Positions 16,370 through 27,276 of a stretch of DNA of 64,000 nt are shown here, piece by piece. Every line of letters starts with the position of its first letter. The first letter of the stretch is position 1. The notes under the pieces were generated by a model, which did no database searches, had not been told where the DNA came from, and saw nothing but the letters and a program-made list of their open reading frames with translations. Location of the stretch: positions 124,001-188,000 of the forward strand of contig NZ_JAJIWO010000006.1 in the NCBI RefSeq assembly GCF_020880695.1. The letters are read 5' to 3'. The DNA is from Mucilaginibacter sp. UR6-11 (GTDB lineage: Bacteria > Bacteroidota > Bacteroidia > Sphingobacteriales > Sphingobacteriaceae). Made by a program: the position numbers and the translations under genes.

Positions 16370-17548
16370 TTATTTTTTTGCCGGTTTACCGCCCGCAGCG
16401 CCGGGCGCGGGCGCTGCGCCCAGGGTAACCATACCACTGTCGCGCAACCGCTGAAAACCATCGGTAATAACCTTGTCACCGGCATTTATCCCGGTCATAA
16501 TTACCACCTTATCACTTAAACGCGGACCTAAAATAACTTTGCGTTGCAGCGCAATGGTGTCTCTTTTATCCGCACCTTCTTTTTGTTTCATGGTAGTATC
16601 CTTGGTTACAAACACAAAAAATTCGCCCATTTGCTCGGTAACGGCTTTATATGGAATAATTACCCGGTCGCCTGATTTATTGTTAAGCACCTTTAAAGTA
16701 GCGCTCATCCCGTCCTTCAGGATAGCCTGATCATTAGGAAATTGAACCCTTACTTTAATTGAACCTGTTTGGTTATTTACCCCGCGATCAATAGCCAAAA
16801 TTTTACCCGGTTTTTTATAGAAGGTAACTCCGTCAGACAACACCAGTTTAAAGGTGGAATCGGTGCTGCTTTTTTCCAGATCATAAAACCGGTTAATGTC
16901 CTGCTCATTGATCACTACGTCAACACCTATCGGATTTTCGCTTGATACGGTATTTAATAAAGTAGTGCCTGCGCTAACCTGTGAGCCTAATCTAACCTGG
17001 GATATTCCGATACGCCCGGTAACCGGGGCGGTAATAGTAGCATAAGAAAGATCTGTCCTGGCAGATGCCACAGCTGCTTTGGCTACCGACACCTGGCCCC
17101 TGCTTGTTTCATAAACAGCCGTTGCCTGGTCAACCGTCTGACGTGCAACGGCATCATTCTTTAATAGCATATTGTACCGGTCAAGGTCTTTCTGCGCTTT
17201 AACCAGATTGGCGTTTGCGTTGGCTAAATTAGCCTGGGCCTGCACCAAGGCGTCCTGAAACTTACGTTTATCAATTTCATAAAGGGGCTTACCTTTTTGA
17301 ACAACTTCACCCTCCTTAAAATATATACCGGTTATAAAACCTGATACCTGGCTGCGCAGCTCGACATTGTTTAATGAAACAACTGTTCCCTGATATTGGT
17401 CGTAGTAAACTGCATCACCTTTTAAAGCCTCGGTAACATTTACCGGTGTCGGCGGCGGCGGGGCGTCTTGTTTTGCAGTCTTGTCTTTACATGATGCCCA
17501 TGCTAACATTGCAACCGGGGCTAACCAAAATATGTACCTTTTTTTCAT
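16370..17548 (-). CDS. RND efflux membrane-fusion lipoprotein (AcrA-like)
   Basis: Periplasmic adaptor of 392 residues linking the pump to the outer-membrane channel. Signal peptide with a lipobox (LAWASC, Cys near residue 20) predicts lipidation. Barrel-sandwich hybrid halves (VELRSQVSGFITGIYFKEGE and TITAPVTGRIGISQVRLGSQ) flank a helical hairpin (about residues 95-160, rich in Ala/Gln/Asn); the beta-barrel and membrane-proximal domains follow. The tail is Ala/Pro/Gly/Lys-rich. Middle gene of the efflux operon, 19 bases after the tolC-like gene. Confidence 0.95.
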   Translation of the reverse strand: MKKRYIFWLAPVAMLAWASCKDKTAKQDAPPPPTPVNVTEALKGDAVYYDQYQGTVVSLNNVELRSQVSGFITGIYFKEGEVVQKGKPLYEIDKRKFQDALVQAQANLANANANLVKAQKDLDRYNMLLKNDAVARQTVDQATAVYETSRGQVSVAKAAVASARTDLSYATITAPVTGRIGISQVRLGSQVSAGTTLLNTVSSENPIGVDVVINEQDINRFYDLEKSSTDSTFKLVLSDGVTFYKKPGKILAIDRGVNNQTGSIKVRVQFPNDQAILKDGMSATLKVLNNKSGDRVIIPYKAVTEQMGEFFVFVTKDTTMKQKEGADKRDTIALQRKVILGPRLSDKVVIMTGINAGDKVITDGFQRLRDSGMVTLGAAPAPGAAGGKPAKK

Positions 17549-17567
17549 TATTTATAGCTGGTGAGAA

Positions 17568-18920
17568 TTATTCGTTATTATTATTTATTGTTGTGTCAAC
17601 CGTTAGTGTACCCAATGCCTTTTTTAAATCGATCTTGCTGGATAGCACCTGAAAAAGTGCATTGTAATAATTAAGTTCAGATGTCCGCAAATCAGACTGT
17701 GCCACAATCACGTCAAGGTAAGTTTTTACCCCTTCGCGATATTGCAGGCTTACCACATTATATACATCCTTAGCCAGCGCTACGTTTTGTTTAAGTAGCT
17801 GCCAGTTGGTATAGTTACTTTTATAGCTGGCCAGCGCCTGGATATATTGCGTGTTAATTGTGTTTTGCGAATTTACAACGTCCAGATCGGTACGCTCAAC
17901 TTCCAGACGGGCTTTACTTAAATTTTGTAAACGCTTTGTACCCTGGAAAATAGGCAGCGTTAATGACAGTCCGGCATATCCGCTGGGGAAAGCATTACTA
18001 TAAAGGTCTGAAAAACGTGTATTCAAATAAACCAGGTTATAACTGCCGACTGCTGACAGTGACGGTAGAAATCCCCAGCGGTAATAATTAACATTCAGGT
18101 TCTTAAGATTTTTTTCTGTTTGCAGTAATTGATATTCAATACGGTTGTTAACATTAACCATTTGATTGGTATCGATATAAGCTTCCCTTTCATAACTGGT
18201 CGAATCATACGCCAATGTTATTCCAAATTGGGGGTTAACTCCCATTATTTGTTTAAGATAGGCCTGTTTACCATTAATCGTTTCGGCTGTTTGTTTGCGC
18301 AGAGCTATTTCATTATTAAGTGCTATGGTCGCCTGTTTATAATCGATTTTGTCCACAACCCCCGCCTGATACCTGTTGTAGGCATCCTTCAGGCTTCTTT
18401 GCAGGCGTACAATGTCCTCATTAATAATATTTAATTGTTTTTGCGATAGCAGTACGTCAAAAAATGCCTTGCTTACATCTGCTACGACATTGATCTGGCT
18501 GCTTACCGTATTTTGCTTGTAATATAAACGCGAATAATTGGCGGTTTTTGAAGCCAGCAATACATCATTATTATAAATAACCTGGCTGGCCTGTAAACCA
18601 AGACTTGAATATTCGTCTATTGATGACACAACGCCGGGGGTTGTAGAAGCTACCGGGCTGCCTTTAAAATAATGGGTATAACTGCCGGCCGAGTTAAGTT
18701 GAGGTAGCCACCCGGATAGTCCGATACGTATATCACGTTCATTTATCTGCTCATCAATAGCAGCCTGCCTTACCGCCGGCTGATTGCGTAATGCAAAAAG
18801 TATACTTTGTTTTAATGTTATTACGTTAGGTATGGTATCAATACTTTTTTGAGCAAAAATTGCACTGGTATTAAAAAATAAGATAAAATTAATTATCAAC
18901 AAAAATGATGTTTTTTTCAT
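17568..18920 (-). CDS. outer-membrane efflux protein (TolC family)
   Basis: Outer-membrane channel of 450 residues with a signal peptide (FLLIINFILFFNTSAIFA, cleavage before QKSID). The two-fold repeated OEP architecture of long coiled helices is visible (IDEQINERDIRIGLSGWLPQ in repeat one; LPSLSAVGSYNLVYLNTRFS and LTLPIFQGTKR in repeat two). First gene of the efflux operon. The 5' region contains an 8-bp hairpin (18958-18977) that may be a leader attenuator or operator. Confidence 0.94.
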   Translation of the reverse strand: MKKTSFLLIINFILFFNTSAIFAQKSIDTIPNVITLKQSILFALRNQPAVRQAAIDEQINERDIRIGLSGWLPQLNSAGSYTHYFKGSPVASTTPGVVSSIDEYSSLGLQASQVIYNNDVLLASKTANYSRLYYKQNTVSSQINVVADVSKAFFDVLLSQKQLNIINEDIVRLQRSLKDAYNRYQAGVVDKIDYKQATIALNNEIALRKQTAETINGKQAYLKQIMGVNPQFGITLAYDSTSYEREAYIDTNQMVNVNNRIEYQLLQTEKNLKNLNVNYYRWGFLPSLSAVGSYNLVYLNTRFSDLYSNAFPSGYAGLSLTLPIFQGTKRLQNLSKARLEVERTDLDVVNSQNTINTQYIQALASYKSNYTNWQLLKQNVALAKDVYNVVSLQYREGVKTYLDVIVAQSDLRTSELNYYNALFQVLSSKIDLKKALGTLTVDTTINNNNE

Positions 18921-20484
<1,564 letters not shown>

Positions 20485-20501
20485 TAAAATTCAATATAAA
20501 G

Positions 20502-20532
20502 TGCGGCTATTTAAAAGATGGCCGCATTTTTT
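20502..20532 (+). terminator. intrinsic terminator after spt
   Basis: TGCGGC (20502-20507) pairs with GCCGCA (20521-20526) around a 13-base loop, followed by T6. It separates spt from the downstream cluster. Confidence 0.8.
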
Positions 20533-20564
20533 GTTTACTATAATCCATAATTCCTGCCAGCTAC

Positions 20565-21683
20565 ATGAAAAAGATAATTCCGGTAAATTCGAAAAAAGAA
20601 CTTACAGCATTTATTGATTTTCCACATGATCTTTACCAGGATGACCCCAACTACGTTCCTGAGTTATTTATAGCGCAAAGAGACCTGTTAACCAAGCATC
20701 CTTTCCATAAACACAACAAACTGCAGGGATTTTTAGCTTATGAGGGTGATAAAATAGTTGGCCGTATTGCCGCCATATTAAATAACAGCCATAACGAGTA
20801 TAATCAGGTTAATGATGGATTCTTTGGTTTTTTTGATTGCGTTAATGACCGGGAAACAGCCAACCTGCTTTTTGAAACTGCCGCAAACTGGCTAAGAGAA
20901 AAAGGCGTGACCGAAAAATTTATCGGCCCGGTTAACTTCTCAACCAACGAAGCCTGCGGATTACTGATCAAAGGATTTGATACGCCGCCGGTATTAATGT
21001 TTACTTACAATTACCCTTATTATGCCAGCCTGATAGAAAACTGGGGCTTCGATAAACAGATTGACCTGATTGGCTGGAACTGGCAGGGTCAGGCTTATGA
21101 TGACAGGTCGGTTAAGCTATTGGATGCTTTGCAGGAGCGGTTAAAACGCAGTAATATTATTATCCGTAAGGTGGACCTGAAAAACTTTAAACAGGAAACC
21201 ATTAACCTGCGCGAAGTTTATAACAAGGCCTGGGATCAAAACACGGGCTTTGTACCGTTAAATGATGAAGAGTTTGATTATTTGGCCAAGGACCTGAAAC
21301 TGATACTCGACCCTGATTTTTGTTTGATTGCCGAGCAGGAAGGTAAAATAGTAGGCTTTGGCATTGCGCTGCCGGATTATAATGAGATCTTTAAAACCAT
21401 TAAAAAAGGCCGCTTACTGCCTACCGGTATATTTAAACTGCTATTTAACAAAAGCAGGATAACCGGCATAAGGATATATGCGCTTGGCGTAATTGAAGGT
21501 TACCGGAAACTGGGGATTGAGGCTTGCCTGTATGGCACCATTATAAAAGAATACAAGCGCAAAGGCTATTTAAAAGCTGACGCCGGCTGGACGCTTGAAA
21601 ACAATGTGATGATAAACAAAGCTATCGAGGCTATCAAAGGCGATCCTTACAAAACATACCGCATCTACGAAAAAGCCATATGA
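20565..21683 (+). CDS. GNAT-fold acyltransferase, candidate bacterial ceramide synthase
   Basis: Soluble protein of 372 residues of the YghO-like GNAT group. Two GNAT-like halves are visible: residues about 1-170 (GFLAYEGDKIVGRIAAILN) and about 190-372 (CLIAEQEGKIVGFGIALPD, then IYALGVIEGYRKLGIEACLY, which matches the acyl-CoA pyrophosphate loop). Bacterial ceramide synthase, shown in Caulobacter to be a GNAT-superfamily N-acyltransferase, sits near spt. Position between spt and an NAD-dependent reductase suggests N-acylation of the sphingoid base; this is inference from context. The stop overlaps the next start (ATGA). Confidence 0.72.
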   Translation: MKKIIPVNSKKELTAFIDFPHDLYQDDPNYVPELFIAQRDLLTKHPFHKHNKLQGFLAYEGDKIVGRIAAILNNSHNEYNQVNDGFFGFFDCVNDRETANLLFETAANWLREKGVTEKFIGPVNFSTNEACGLLIKGFDTPPVLMFTYNYPYYASLIENWGFDKQIDLIGWNWQGQAYDDRSVKLLDALQERLKRSNIIIRKVDLKNFKQETINLREVYNKAWDQNTGFVPLNDEEFDYLAKDLKLILDPDFCLIAEQEGKIVGFGIALPDYNEIFKTIKKGRLLPTGIFKLLFNKSRITGIRIYALGVIEGYRKLGIEACLYGTIIKEYKRKGYLKADAGWTLENNVMINKAIEAIKGDPYKTYRIYEKAI

Positions 21684-22666
21684 AAGAAAAGGTTTTGATA
21701 ACAGGGGCCAGTGGCTTTGTTGGTTACCATCTGATTATTGAAGCATTACATAATAACCTTGAAGTGTTTGCCGCGGTTAGAAACAATAGTAAAATTGACC
21801 ATCTGAAAGACCTGGCTATTGAATATGTTTATCCGGATTACACAGATATAACGTCATTAAAAAAAGATCTGCTGGAAAAACAATACGACTATATTATACA
21901 CGCAGCCGGCATTACCCGTGCGCGGTCGGCGGCCGAATATGACCGCGTTAATGCAGAATATACGGCAAACCTTGCGCAGGCGGGGCTAGAATTGGGAAGC
22001 CAGCTAAAAAAATTTGTGCTGATAAGCAGCCTGGCCGCAGTTGGGCCACTTAAGGCTTTAGACGGAATAATCACCGCGGATACCCCGCCCGATCCTATTA
22101 CCGCCTACGGAAGCAGCAAATTGCTGGCCGAAAAAAAATTAAAGGCAATCGGGGATTTAAATTATACCATCTTAAGACCAACCGCAGTTTACGGCCCGCG
22201 CGATACCGGCATATTTATTTTCTTTAAACAGGTTAGCAGGCATTTGGAAGCTTACATAGGCCGTGGCGAGCAAAAATTAAGCTTTATTTACGTTAAAGAT
22301 TTGGCGAAGGCAAGCATAAGGGCGCTGCATAGCGGTAATAAGCAAACCTTTAATTTAAGTGATGGTAATTTTTACGATAAATATCAGTTGGGCCATCTCT
22401 CGAAAAATATATTGAAGGTTAAAACGTTCAAGTTTCATCTTTTGGTAAATTTTGTAAAATTAATTGCCCTCGTATCAGAAAAAGTTAGTTCTTTGAGAAA
22501 TACTGCCCCTATTTTGAATCTCGAAAAACTGGATGAGTTAACTGCTGTTAACTGGTCATGCAGTATCGAACCGGTAAAACAGGACCTCGGATTTTATCCA
22601 CAGTACTCATTGGAGGATGGTTTATACGAAACGCTTGAATGGTACCGCACTAATAACTGGATTTAA
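21680..22666 (+). CDS. NAD-dependent epimerase/dehydratase, candidate ceramide reductase
   Basis: Extended short-chain dehydrogenase of 328 residues. N-terminal Rossmann motif TGASGFVG (residues 7-14), HAAGITRARS, VLISSLAAVGP and the catalytic pair in AYGSSKLLAEK (Tyr-x3-Lys) are all present. In Caulobacter and Bacteroides the 3-keto group of the sphingolipid precursor is reduced by a protein of this superfamily (CerR). Translational overlap with the GNAT gene and the downstream inositol-lipid genes make the same role here likely but untested. The alternative is a nucleotide-sugar epimerase for a glycolipid head group. Confidence 0.75.
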   Translation: MKEKVLITGASGFVGYHLIIEALHNNLEVFAAVRNNSKIDHLKDLAIEYVYPDYTDITSLKKDLLEKQYDYIIHAAGITRARSAAEYDRVNAEYTANLAQAGLELGSQLKKFVLISSLAAVGPLKALDGIITADTPPDPITAYGSSKLLAEKKLKAIGDLNYTILRPTAVYGPRDTGIFIFFKQVSRHLEAYIGRGEQKLSFIYVKDLAKASIRALHSGNKQTFNLSDGNFYDKYQLGHLSKNILKVKTFKFHLLVNFVKLIALVSEKVSSLRNTAPILNLEKLDELTAVNWSCSIEPVKQDLGFYPQYSLEDGLYETLEWYRTNNWI

Positions 22667-22699
22667 ACAAACAATAATTCTACATATTTAAATTACATA

Positions 22700-24022
22700 A
22701 TGAAAAGCAACATCAAACCTGCCGAGGGTAAACTTGGTATTTTGCTGCCTGGATTAGGCGCAGTAGCGACAACTTTAATTGCCGGAGTTGAAGCGGTAAA
22801 AAAAGGAATTTCACAACCAGTAGGATCTCTTACCCAGATGGGTACTATCCGCTTAGGTAAAAGAACAGAAAACCGTCGTCCGAAAGTTAAAGATTTTGTG
22901 CCGTTGGCTGATTTGAACGATATCGTTTGGGGTGGTTGGGATGTATATACGGACAATGTATATGAATCTGCAATGAACGCCAAAGTTCTTGAGCCGGGAT
23001 TATTATATGCTGTTAAAGAAGAGCTGGAAAAAATTAAGCCAATGACTGCGGCTTTTGATCAAAACTATGCTAAAAACTTAACTGCAAGCCACGTTAAAAC
23101 CGGTACGCGTTATGAGTTGGCTCAACAGGTTATGGAGGATATCCAAAATTTTAAAGCGTCGAATGGTCTTGACCGTGTTGTATTGGTGTGGTGCGGATCA
23201 ACCGAGATTTATTACGAAGCGTCTGACGTGCACAGCACATTAGATAAGTTTGAAGCCGGATTAAAAGCTGACGATAAATTAATTGCGCCAAGCATGATCT
23301 ATGCTTACGCGGCTTTAAAATTAGGTGTACCGTTTGCTAACGGCGCGCCAAACCTAACCGTTGATATCCCTGCACTTATTGAATTGGCTGCTATCACCCA
23401 AACACCTATTGCCGGTAAAGACTTTAAAACAGGCCAAACTTTAATGAAAACCATTTTAGCGCCCGGTCTTGCTGCAAGATCATTAGGTGTTAACGGCTGG
23501 TTCTCGACCAATATTTTAGGTAACCGTGACGGTTTGGTACTGGATGACCCGGATAACTTTAAAACTAAAGAAGTTTCAAAACTGGGTGTATTAGAGGATA
23601 TTTTTAAACCTGAGGATAATCCTGAGTTATATGGCGATATCTTCCATAAAATACGCATCAACTACTACCCTCCGCATGGTGATAACAAAGAGAGCTGGGA
23701 TAACATTGACATCTTTGGCTGGTTAGGCTATAAAATGCAGATCAAAATTAACTTTTTGTGCCGCGACTCTATCTTAGCTGCACCAATTGCATTAGACTTA
23801 GCTTTATTTAGCGATTTTGCTAAAAGGGCCGGTATGAGCGGCGTACAAGAGTGGTTATCATTCTACTTAAAATCACCGCAAACTGCACCGGGCTTACCTG
23901 CAGAGAACGATATATTTAAACAACTGATCAAACTGGAAAATACGTTACGCTACTTAATGGGCGAAGATCTGATCACCCACCTGGGCTTAGATTACTACGA
24001 AGAATTGGTTGAAGCAAAATAA
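22700..24022 (+). CDS. myo-inositol-1-phosphate synthase (MIPS)
   Basis: NAD-dependent isomerase converting glucose-6-phosphate to inositol-3-phosphate, the committed step of inositol synthesis. 440 residues. The N-terminal Rossmann motif is LGILLPGLGAVATTLIAG; VLVWCGSTEIYYE, IYAYAALKLGVPFANGAPN and the catalytic-domain stretch GLAARSLGVNGWFSTNILGN are typical of the bacterial/archaeal-type MIPS. It starts 33 bases after the reductase gene and ends one base before the phosphatase gene. Its location argues that the inositol is made for lipids. Confidence 0.93.
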   Translation: MKSNIKPAEGKLGILLPGLGAVATTLIAGVEAVKKGISQPVGSLTQMGTIRLGKRTENRRPKVKDFVPLADLNDIVWGGWDVYTDNVYESAMNAKVLEPGLLYAVKEELEKIKPMTAAFDQNYAKNLTASHVKTGTRYELAQQVMEDIQNFKASNGLDRVVLVWCGSTEIYYEASDVHSTLDKFEAGLKADDKLIAPSMIYAYAALKLGVPFANGAPNLTVDIPALIELAAITQTPIAGKDFKTGQTLMKTILAPGLAARSLGVNGWFSTNILGNRDGLVLDDPDNFKTKEVSKLGVLEDIFKPEDNPELYGDIFHKIRINYYPPHGDNKESWDNIDIFGWLGYKMQIKINFLCRDSILAAPIALDLALFSDFAKRAGMSGVQEWLSFYLKSPQTAPGLPAENDIFKQLIKLENTLRYLMGEDLITHLGLDYYEELVEAK

Positions 24023-24023
24023 T

Positions 24024-24488
24024 ATGTTGTTTCATAAACTGGCCGCTACTGTTTTTGGCATCGGTTACTTAGGTAAGGGTGTTGGAACGGTAGCGGCCTT
24101 TTTTGGCTGTATATGCTGGTATTTACTCTGGCATAATACTACCCCGGCGGCGCCCGCTATAGCCTTGACGCTGGCTGTTACGGTGTTAGGCATCTGGAGC
24201 GGTAATAAAGTTGAACCACTATGGGGTAAAGACCACGGCCGTGTGGTAATTGATGAAGTTGCAGGTATGTTTTTAACCCTGCTTTTTATACCGGTAACTA
24301 TACCTTATATTATTACAGGTTTCGTTCTGTTTAGATTCTTTGATATTGCAAAACCATTGTTAATCAGGAAACTTGAAGCCCTGCCCGGCGGTTGGGGTGT
24401 GATGGCAGACGATCTGCTTGCTGGTGTATATGCCAATATATTATTACAGGTGATTATCAGGCTGATTTTGCCGAATGTCAAATTTTAG
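24024..24488 (+). CDS. PgpA-family phosphatase, candidate phosphatidylinositol-phosphate phosphatase
   Basis: Small membrane phosphatase of 154 residues. Core PgpA motifs are present: GKGVGTVAAF near the N-terminus, VVIDEVAGM, FRFFDIAKPLLIRKLE and GVMADDLLAGVYAN. Canonical PgpA removes phosphate from phosphatidylglycerol-phosphate; between MIPS and PI-phosphate synthase the natural substrate would be PI-phosphate, as proposed for the Bacteroides inositol-lipid cluster. I start at the ATG at 24024, one base after the MIPS stop, rather than at the TTG at 24009 inside it. Three or four hydrophobic helices. Confidence 0.85.
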   Translation: MLFHKLAATVFGIGYLGKGVGTVAAFFGCICWYLLWHNTTPAAPAIALTLAVTVLGIWSGNKVEPLWGKDHGRVVIDEVAGMFLTLLFIPVTIPYIITGFVLFRFFDIAKPLLIRKLEALPGGWGVMADDLLAGVYANILLQVIIRLILPNVKF

Positions 24489-24561
24489 TAAAACCTGTTA
24501 AATTTTGTTAATCTCTCCCCATTATTTGACTTTCTGACCACAGAAGTCTATTGGATTTAGT

Positions 24562-24569
24562 TACCTTTG
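24562..24569 (+). promoter_or_regulatory. -7 box (TACCTTTG) for the second half of the inositol-lipid cluster
   Basis: Exact TAnnTTTG in the 206-base gap before the DUF5686 gene; predicted leader about 120 bases. The -33 element is not clear. Confidence 0.5.
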
Positions 24570-24694
24570 CCCCCTGTTATCAAACTGGATTGTAAGCATA
24601 TCCTGCAACAAAGTGATTTATCTGAACTTGTTTTTCAAATAACCGCAGTTTTAAAGGAAGAGCATTATCGACAAAGTTTGTATTTAATAAATAC

Positions 24695-27253
24695 ATGGAT
24701 CTTAAAAGTTTATTCAGAAAGTTTTCGTTTGTAGCTTTCTTATTATTTAACACCGCCGCATTATTTGCGCAGACCACCCATGTTACCGGTGTGGTAACAG
24801 ATGGTAGTACAAAAAATGGCGAGCCGATGCCCTTTGTAACCGTTGGGTTTGCAGGTAGTACCATTGGCGCCCCTACCAATAATGACGGACGTTTCTCTAT
24901 CTCGTCTGATAAAATCTATAAACAAATCAAAGCTAGTTTTATAGGTTATAAAGATGTTTTTATAAATATTGTACCCGGCATATCGCAGGTGGTTAATATT
25001 AAGATGATGCCTGCACAAACCGAGCTTACCGAAGTAGATGTCCGGGCCGGCAAAAAACCGCGTTACCGTAACAAAGGCAATCCGGCTGTGGAACTGATAC
25101 GCCAGGTTATCGCTCACCGCGAGCAAAACCGGCCCGAGGCTTACAATTATGTGGAGTATAAAGAATATGATAAGATGCAATTTTCCATTGCCAACTTATC
25201 TTCTAAAATCGCCGAAAAGAAATTTTTCAGGAAATATAAATTCGTTTTAGACAACCGCGACAGCACTACGGTACCCGGTAAGTCATTATTGCCGATATTC
25301 CTGGATGAAAAAATATCCCAATACTACTACCGTAAACATCCTGAAAAGGAAAGAACAATAATACTGGGCCAGCGTAATGTTGATTTCGGCGGCTCGATAG
25401 ATAACGAAGGCGTAGGTCAGTTTTTTAAGTACATGTACGGGAAGGTTGATATCTATGAAAACAGCATTAACCTGATCACCAATAACTTTTTAAGCCCCAT
25501 TGCTAACGGCGGCCCTACTTTTTACAAATATTTTATTACCGATACTATTGTAACCGAGGATAAAAAGAAACTGGTTGAGTTAAGCTTTACGCCGCGCAAC
25601 ACCCAGGATATGCTTTTTGAAGGTAAGATATATATCACCCTTGACAGTAACTATGCGGTGCAGAAAGCCAAATTGGGTATCAACAAAAACATCAACCTTA
25701 ACTTTGTAAAATCAATGACGGTTAACCTTGATTTTGAAAAAAATCCGGATGGACGTTATCATTTGAGCAAAAGCAACACACTGGCTGATTTTGGGGTAAA
25801 TAAAAAGAAATCAGGCGGTTTCTTTGGCATCCGTACGCTTACTTATAAAAACTACGTGGTTAACAAGCCGCTGGCCGATACAGCGTATGTATCCGGGACC
25901 CAGGACATCGTTGTGTCAGACGAAGTTAAACACCGTAGCGAACAGTTCTGGCGGCAAAACCGGTTGGATACATTAACCACGGCCGAGTCAAAGGTCTATA
26001 AAAATATCGACAGCTTATCGCATATGCCTTCGTTTAAACGCACGTTGGATATTGCCACGCTGTTACTCGCGGGTTATAAATCATTTAACACGTTTGAGAT
26101 AGGCCCGTCAAACACGTTTTACAGCTTTAACCCTATCGAAGGTTTTAAATTACGCCTGGGTGGCCGTACCACCCCTGAGTTGAGCAAGCGTTATTATTTT
26201 GAAACCTATGCAGCATACGGTTTTAAGGATGAAAAATGGAAAGGCTTTTTGAGTGCCACCTATTCAATTAACGATAAGTCTATTTATAAATTCCCACAGA
26301 ATTATATACGGGCCAGCTTTCAGCGCGATACCAAAATACCGGGCGCTGCTTTGCAGTTCGTACAGCAGGATAATTTCTTGTTGTCATTTAAACGTGGGGT
26401 TAATGATAAATATCTTTATAATGATTTTTATAAGTTTGATTATGTACACGAATATGAAAACCATTTCTCCTACAATCTTACTTTAAAGAAGTGGACACAG
26501 TCGCCCGCCGGATCATTATATTTTATCAACAACACTGGCCCTATCAATAATCTTACCACCTCAGAGGTATCGCTTAATTTACGATATGCACCCGATGAGC
26601 AATTTTACCAGGGTAAAATCTACCGGGTACCTATCCCAAGCAAACACCCGGTGTTAAATTTTGATTATACCAAAGGCTTTAAGGGTGCGTTTGGCGGTGC
26701 ATACAATTACCAGACGGTACACCTGCGTTTAGACAGGCGTAATTATCTGTCACAATTGGGATATATGGATATGGTTATTGAGGGCGGTAAAACCTTTGGA
26801 CAGGTACCTTATCCGTTGCTGACCATCTTCCGTGCCAACCAAACTTATGCTTATGATTTATATTCATACAACTTAATGAACTTTTTAGAATTTGTAAGTG
26901 ACAGGTATGCCTCTATAAATTTAGATCAGCACTTTATGGGTTTCTTCTTTAACAAAATACCGCTGCTGCAAAAATTAAAACTGCGTGAGGTTGCATCATT
27001 TAAGGCTATTTACGGTCAGTTAAGTGATCAAAACAATCCGGCGTTACATCCGTCTTTATATCAGTTCCCGGTAACAAGTACCGGGCAGCCCATCACCTAC
27101 TCTTTGGGTAACACGCCTTATATTGAGGGTAGTGTTGGTGTGGAAAACATTTTTAAATTTATACGTGTTGATCTGGTGAAAAGATTTAACTACCTGGATC
27201 ACCCGGATGTTTCACCACTGGGCGTACGTGTAAGATTAAAGTTTGATTTTTAA
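24695..27253 (+). CDS. DUF5686 outer-membrane protein with carboxypeptidase-like regulatory domain
   Basis: Large secreted protein of 852 residues. Signal peptide (FSFVAFLLFNTAALFA, cleavage before QTTHVTG), then a CarboxypepD_reg-like beta sandwich (about residues 28-105: VTGVVTDGSTKNGEPMPFV, FIGYKDVFINI), then a long DUF5686 region rich in aromatic beta strands and ending in VRLKFDF, the terminal Phe of an outer-membrane barrel. No TonB plug was recognised. Function unknown. It lies inside the inositol-lipid locus, 23 bases before the PI-phosphate synthase gene, so a role in placing or sensing these lipids at the outer membrane is a reasonable guess only. Confidence 0.85.
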   Translation: MDLKSLFRKFSFVAFLLFNTAALFAQTTHVTGVVTDGSTKNGEPMPFVTVGFAGSTIGAPTNNDGRFSISSDKIYKQIKASFIGYKDVFINIVPGISQVVNIKMMPAQTELTEVDVRAGKKPRYRNKGNPAVELIRQVIAHREQNRPEAYNYVEYKEYDKMQFSIANLSSKIAEKKFFRKYKFVLDNRDSTTVPGKSLLPIFLDEKISQYYYRKHPEKERTIILGQRNVDFGGSIDNEGVGQFFKYMYGKVDIYENSINLITNNFLSPIANGGPTFYKYFITDTIVTEDKKKLVELSFTPRNTQDMLFEGKIYITLDSNYAVQKAKLGINKNINLNFVKSMTVNLDFEKNPDGRYHLSKSNTLADFGVNKKKSGGFFGIRTLTYKNYVVNKPLADTAYVSGTQDIVVSDEVKHRSEQFWRQNRLDTLTTAESKVYKNIDSLSHMPSFKRTLDIATLLLAGYKSFNTFEIGPSNTFYSFNPIEGFKLRLGGRTTPELSKRYYFETYAAYGFKDEKWKGFLSATYSINDKSIYKFPQNYIRASFQRDTKIPGAALQFVQQDNFLLSFKRGVNDKYLYNDFYKFDYVHEYENHFSYNLTLKKWTQSPAGSLYFINNTGPINNLTTSEVSLNLRYAPDEQFYQGKIYRVPIPSKHPVLNFDYTKGFKGAFGGAYNYQTVHLRLDRRNYLSQLGYMDMVIEGGKTFGQVPYPLLTIFRANQTYAYDLYSYNLMNFLEFVSDRYASINLDQHFMGFFFNKIPLLQKLKLREVASFKAIYGQLSDQNNPALHPSLYQFPVTSTGQPITYSLGNTPYIEGSVGVENIFKFIRVDLVKRFNYLDHPDVSPLGVRVRLKFDF

Positions 27254-27276
27254 TAAAGCAGTATAATTAACAGTTA

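Noticed and set aside
24761..25180. 139-codon ORF antisense to the DUF5686 gene
   Set aside because: Lies inside the well-supported signal peptide and beta-sandwich region of the sense gene.
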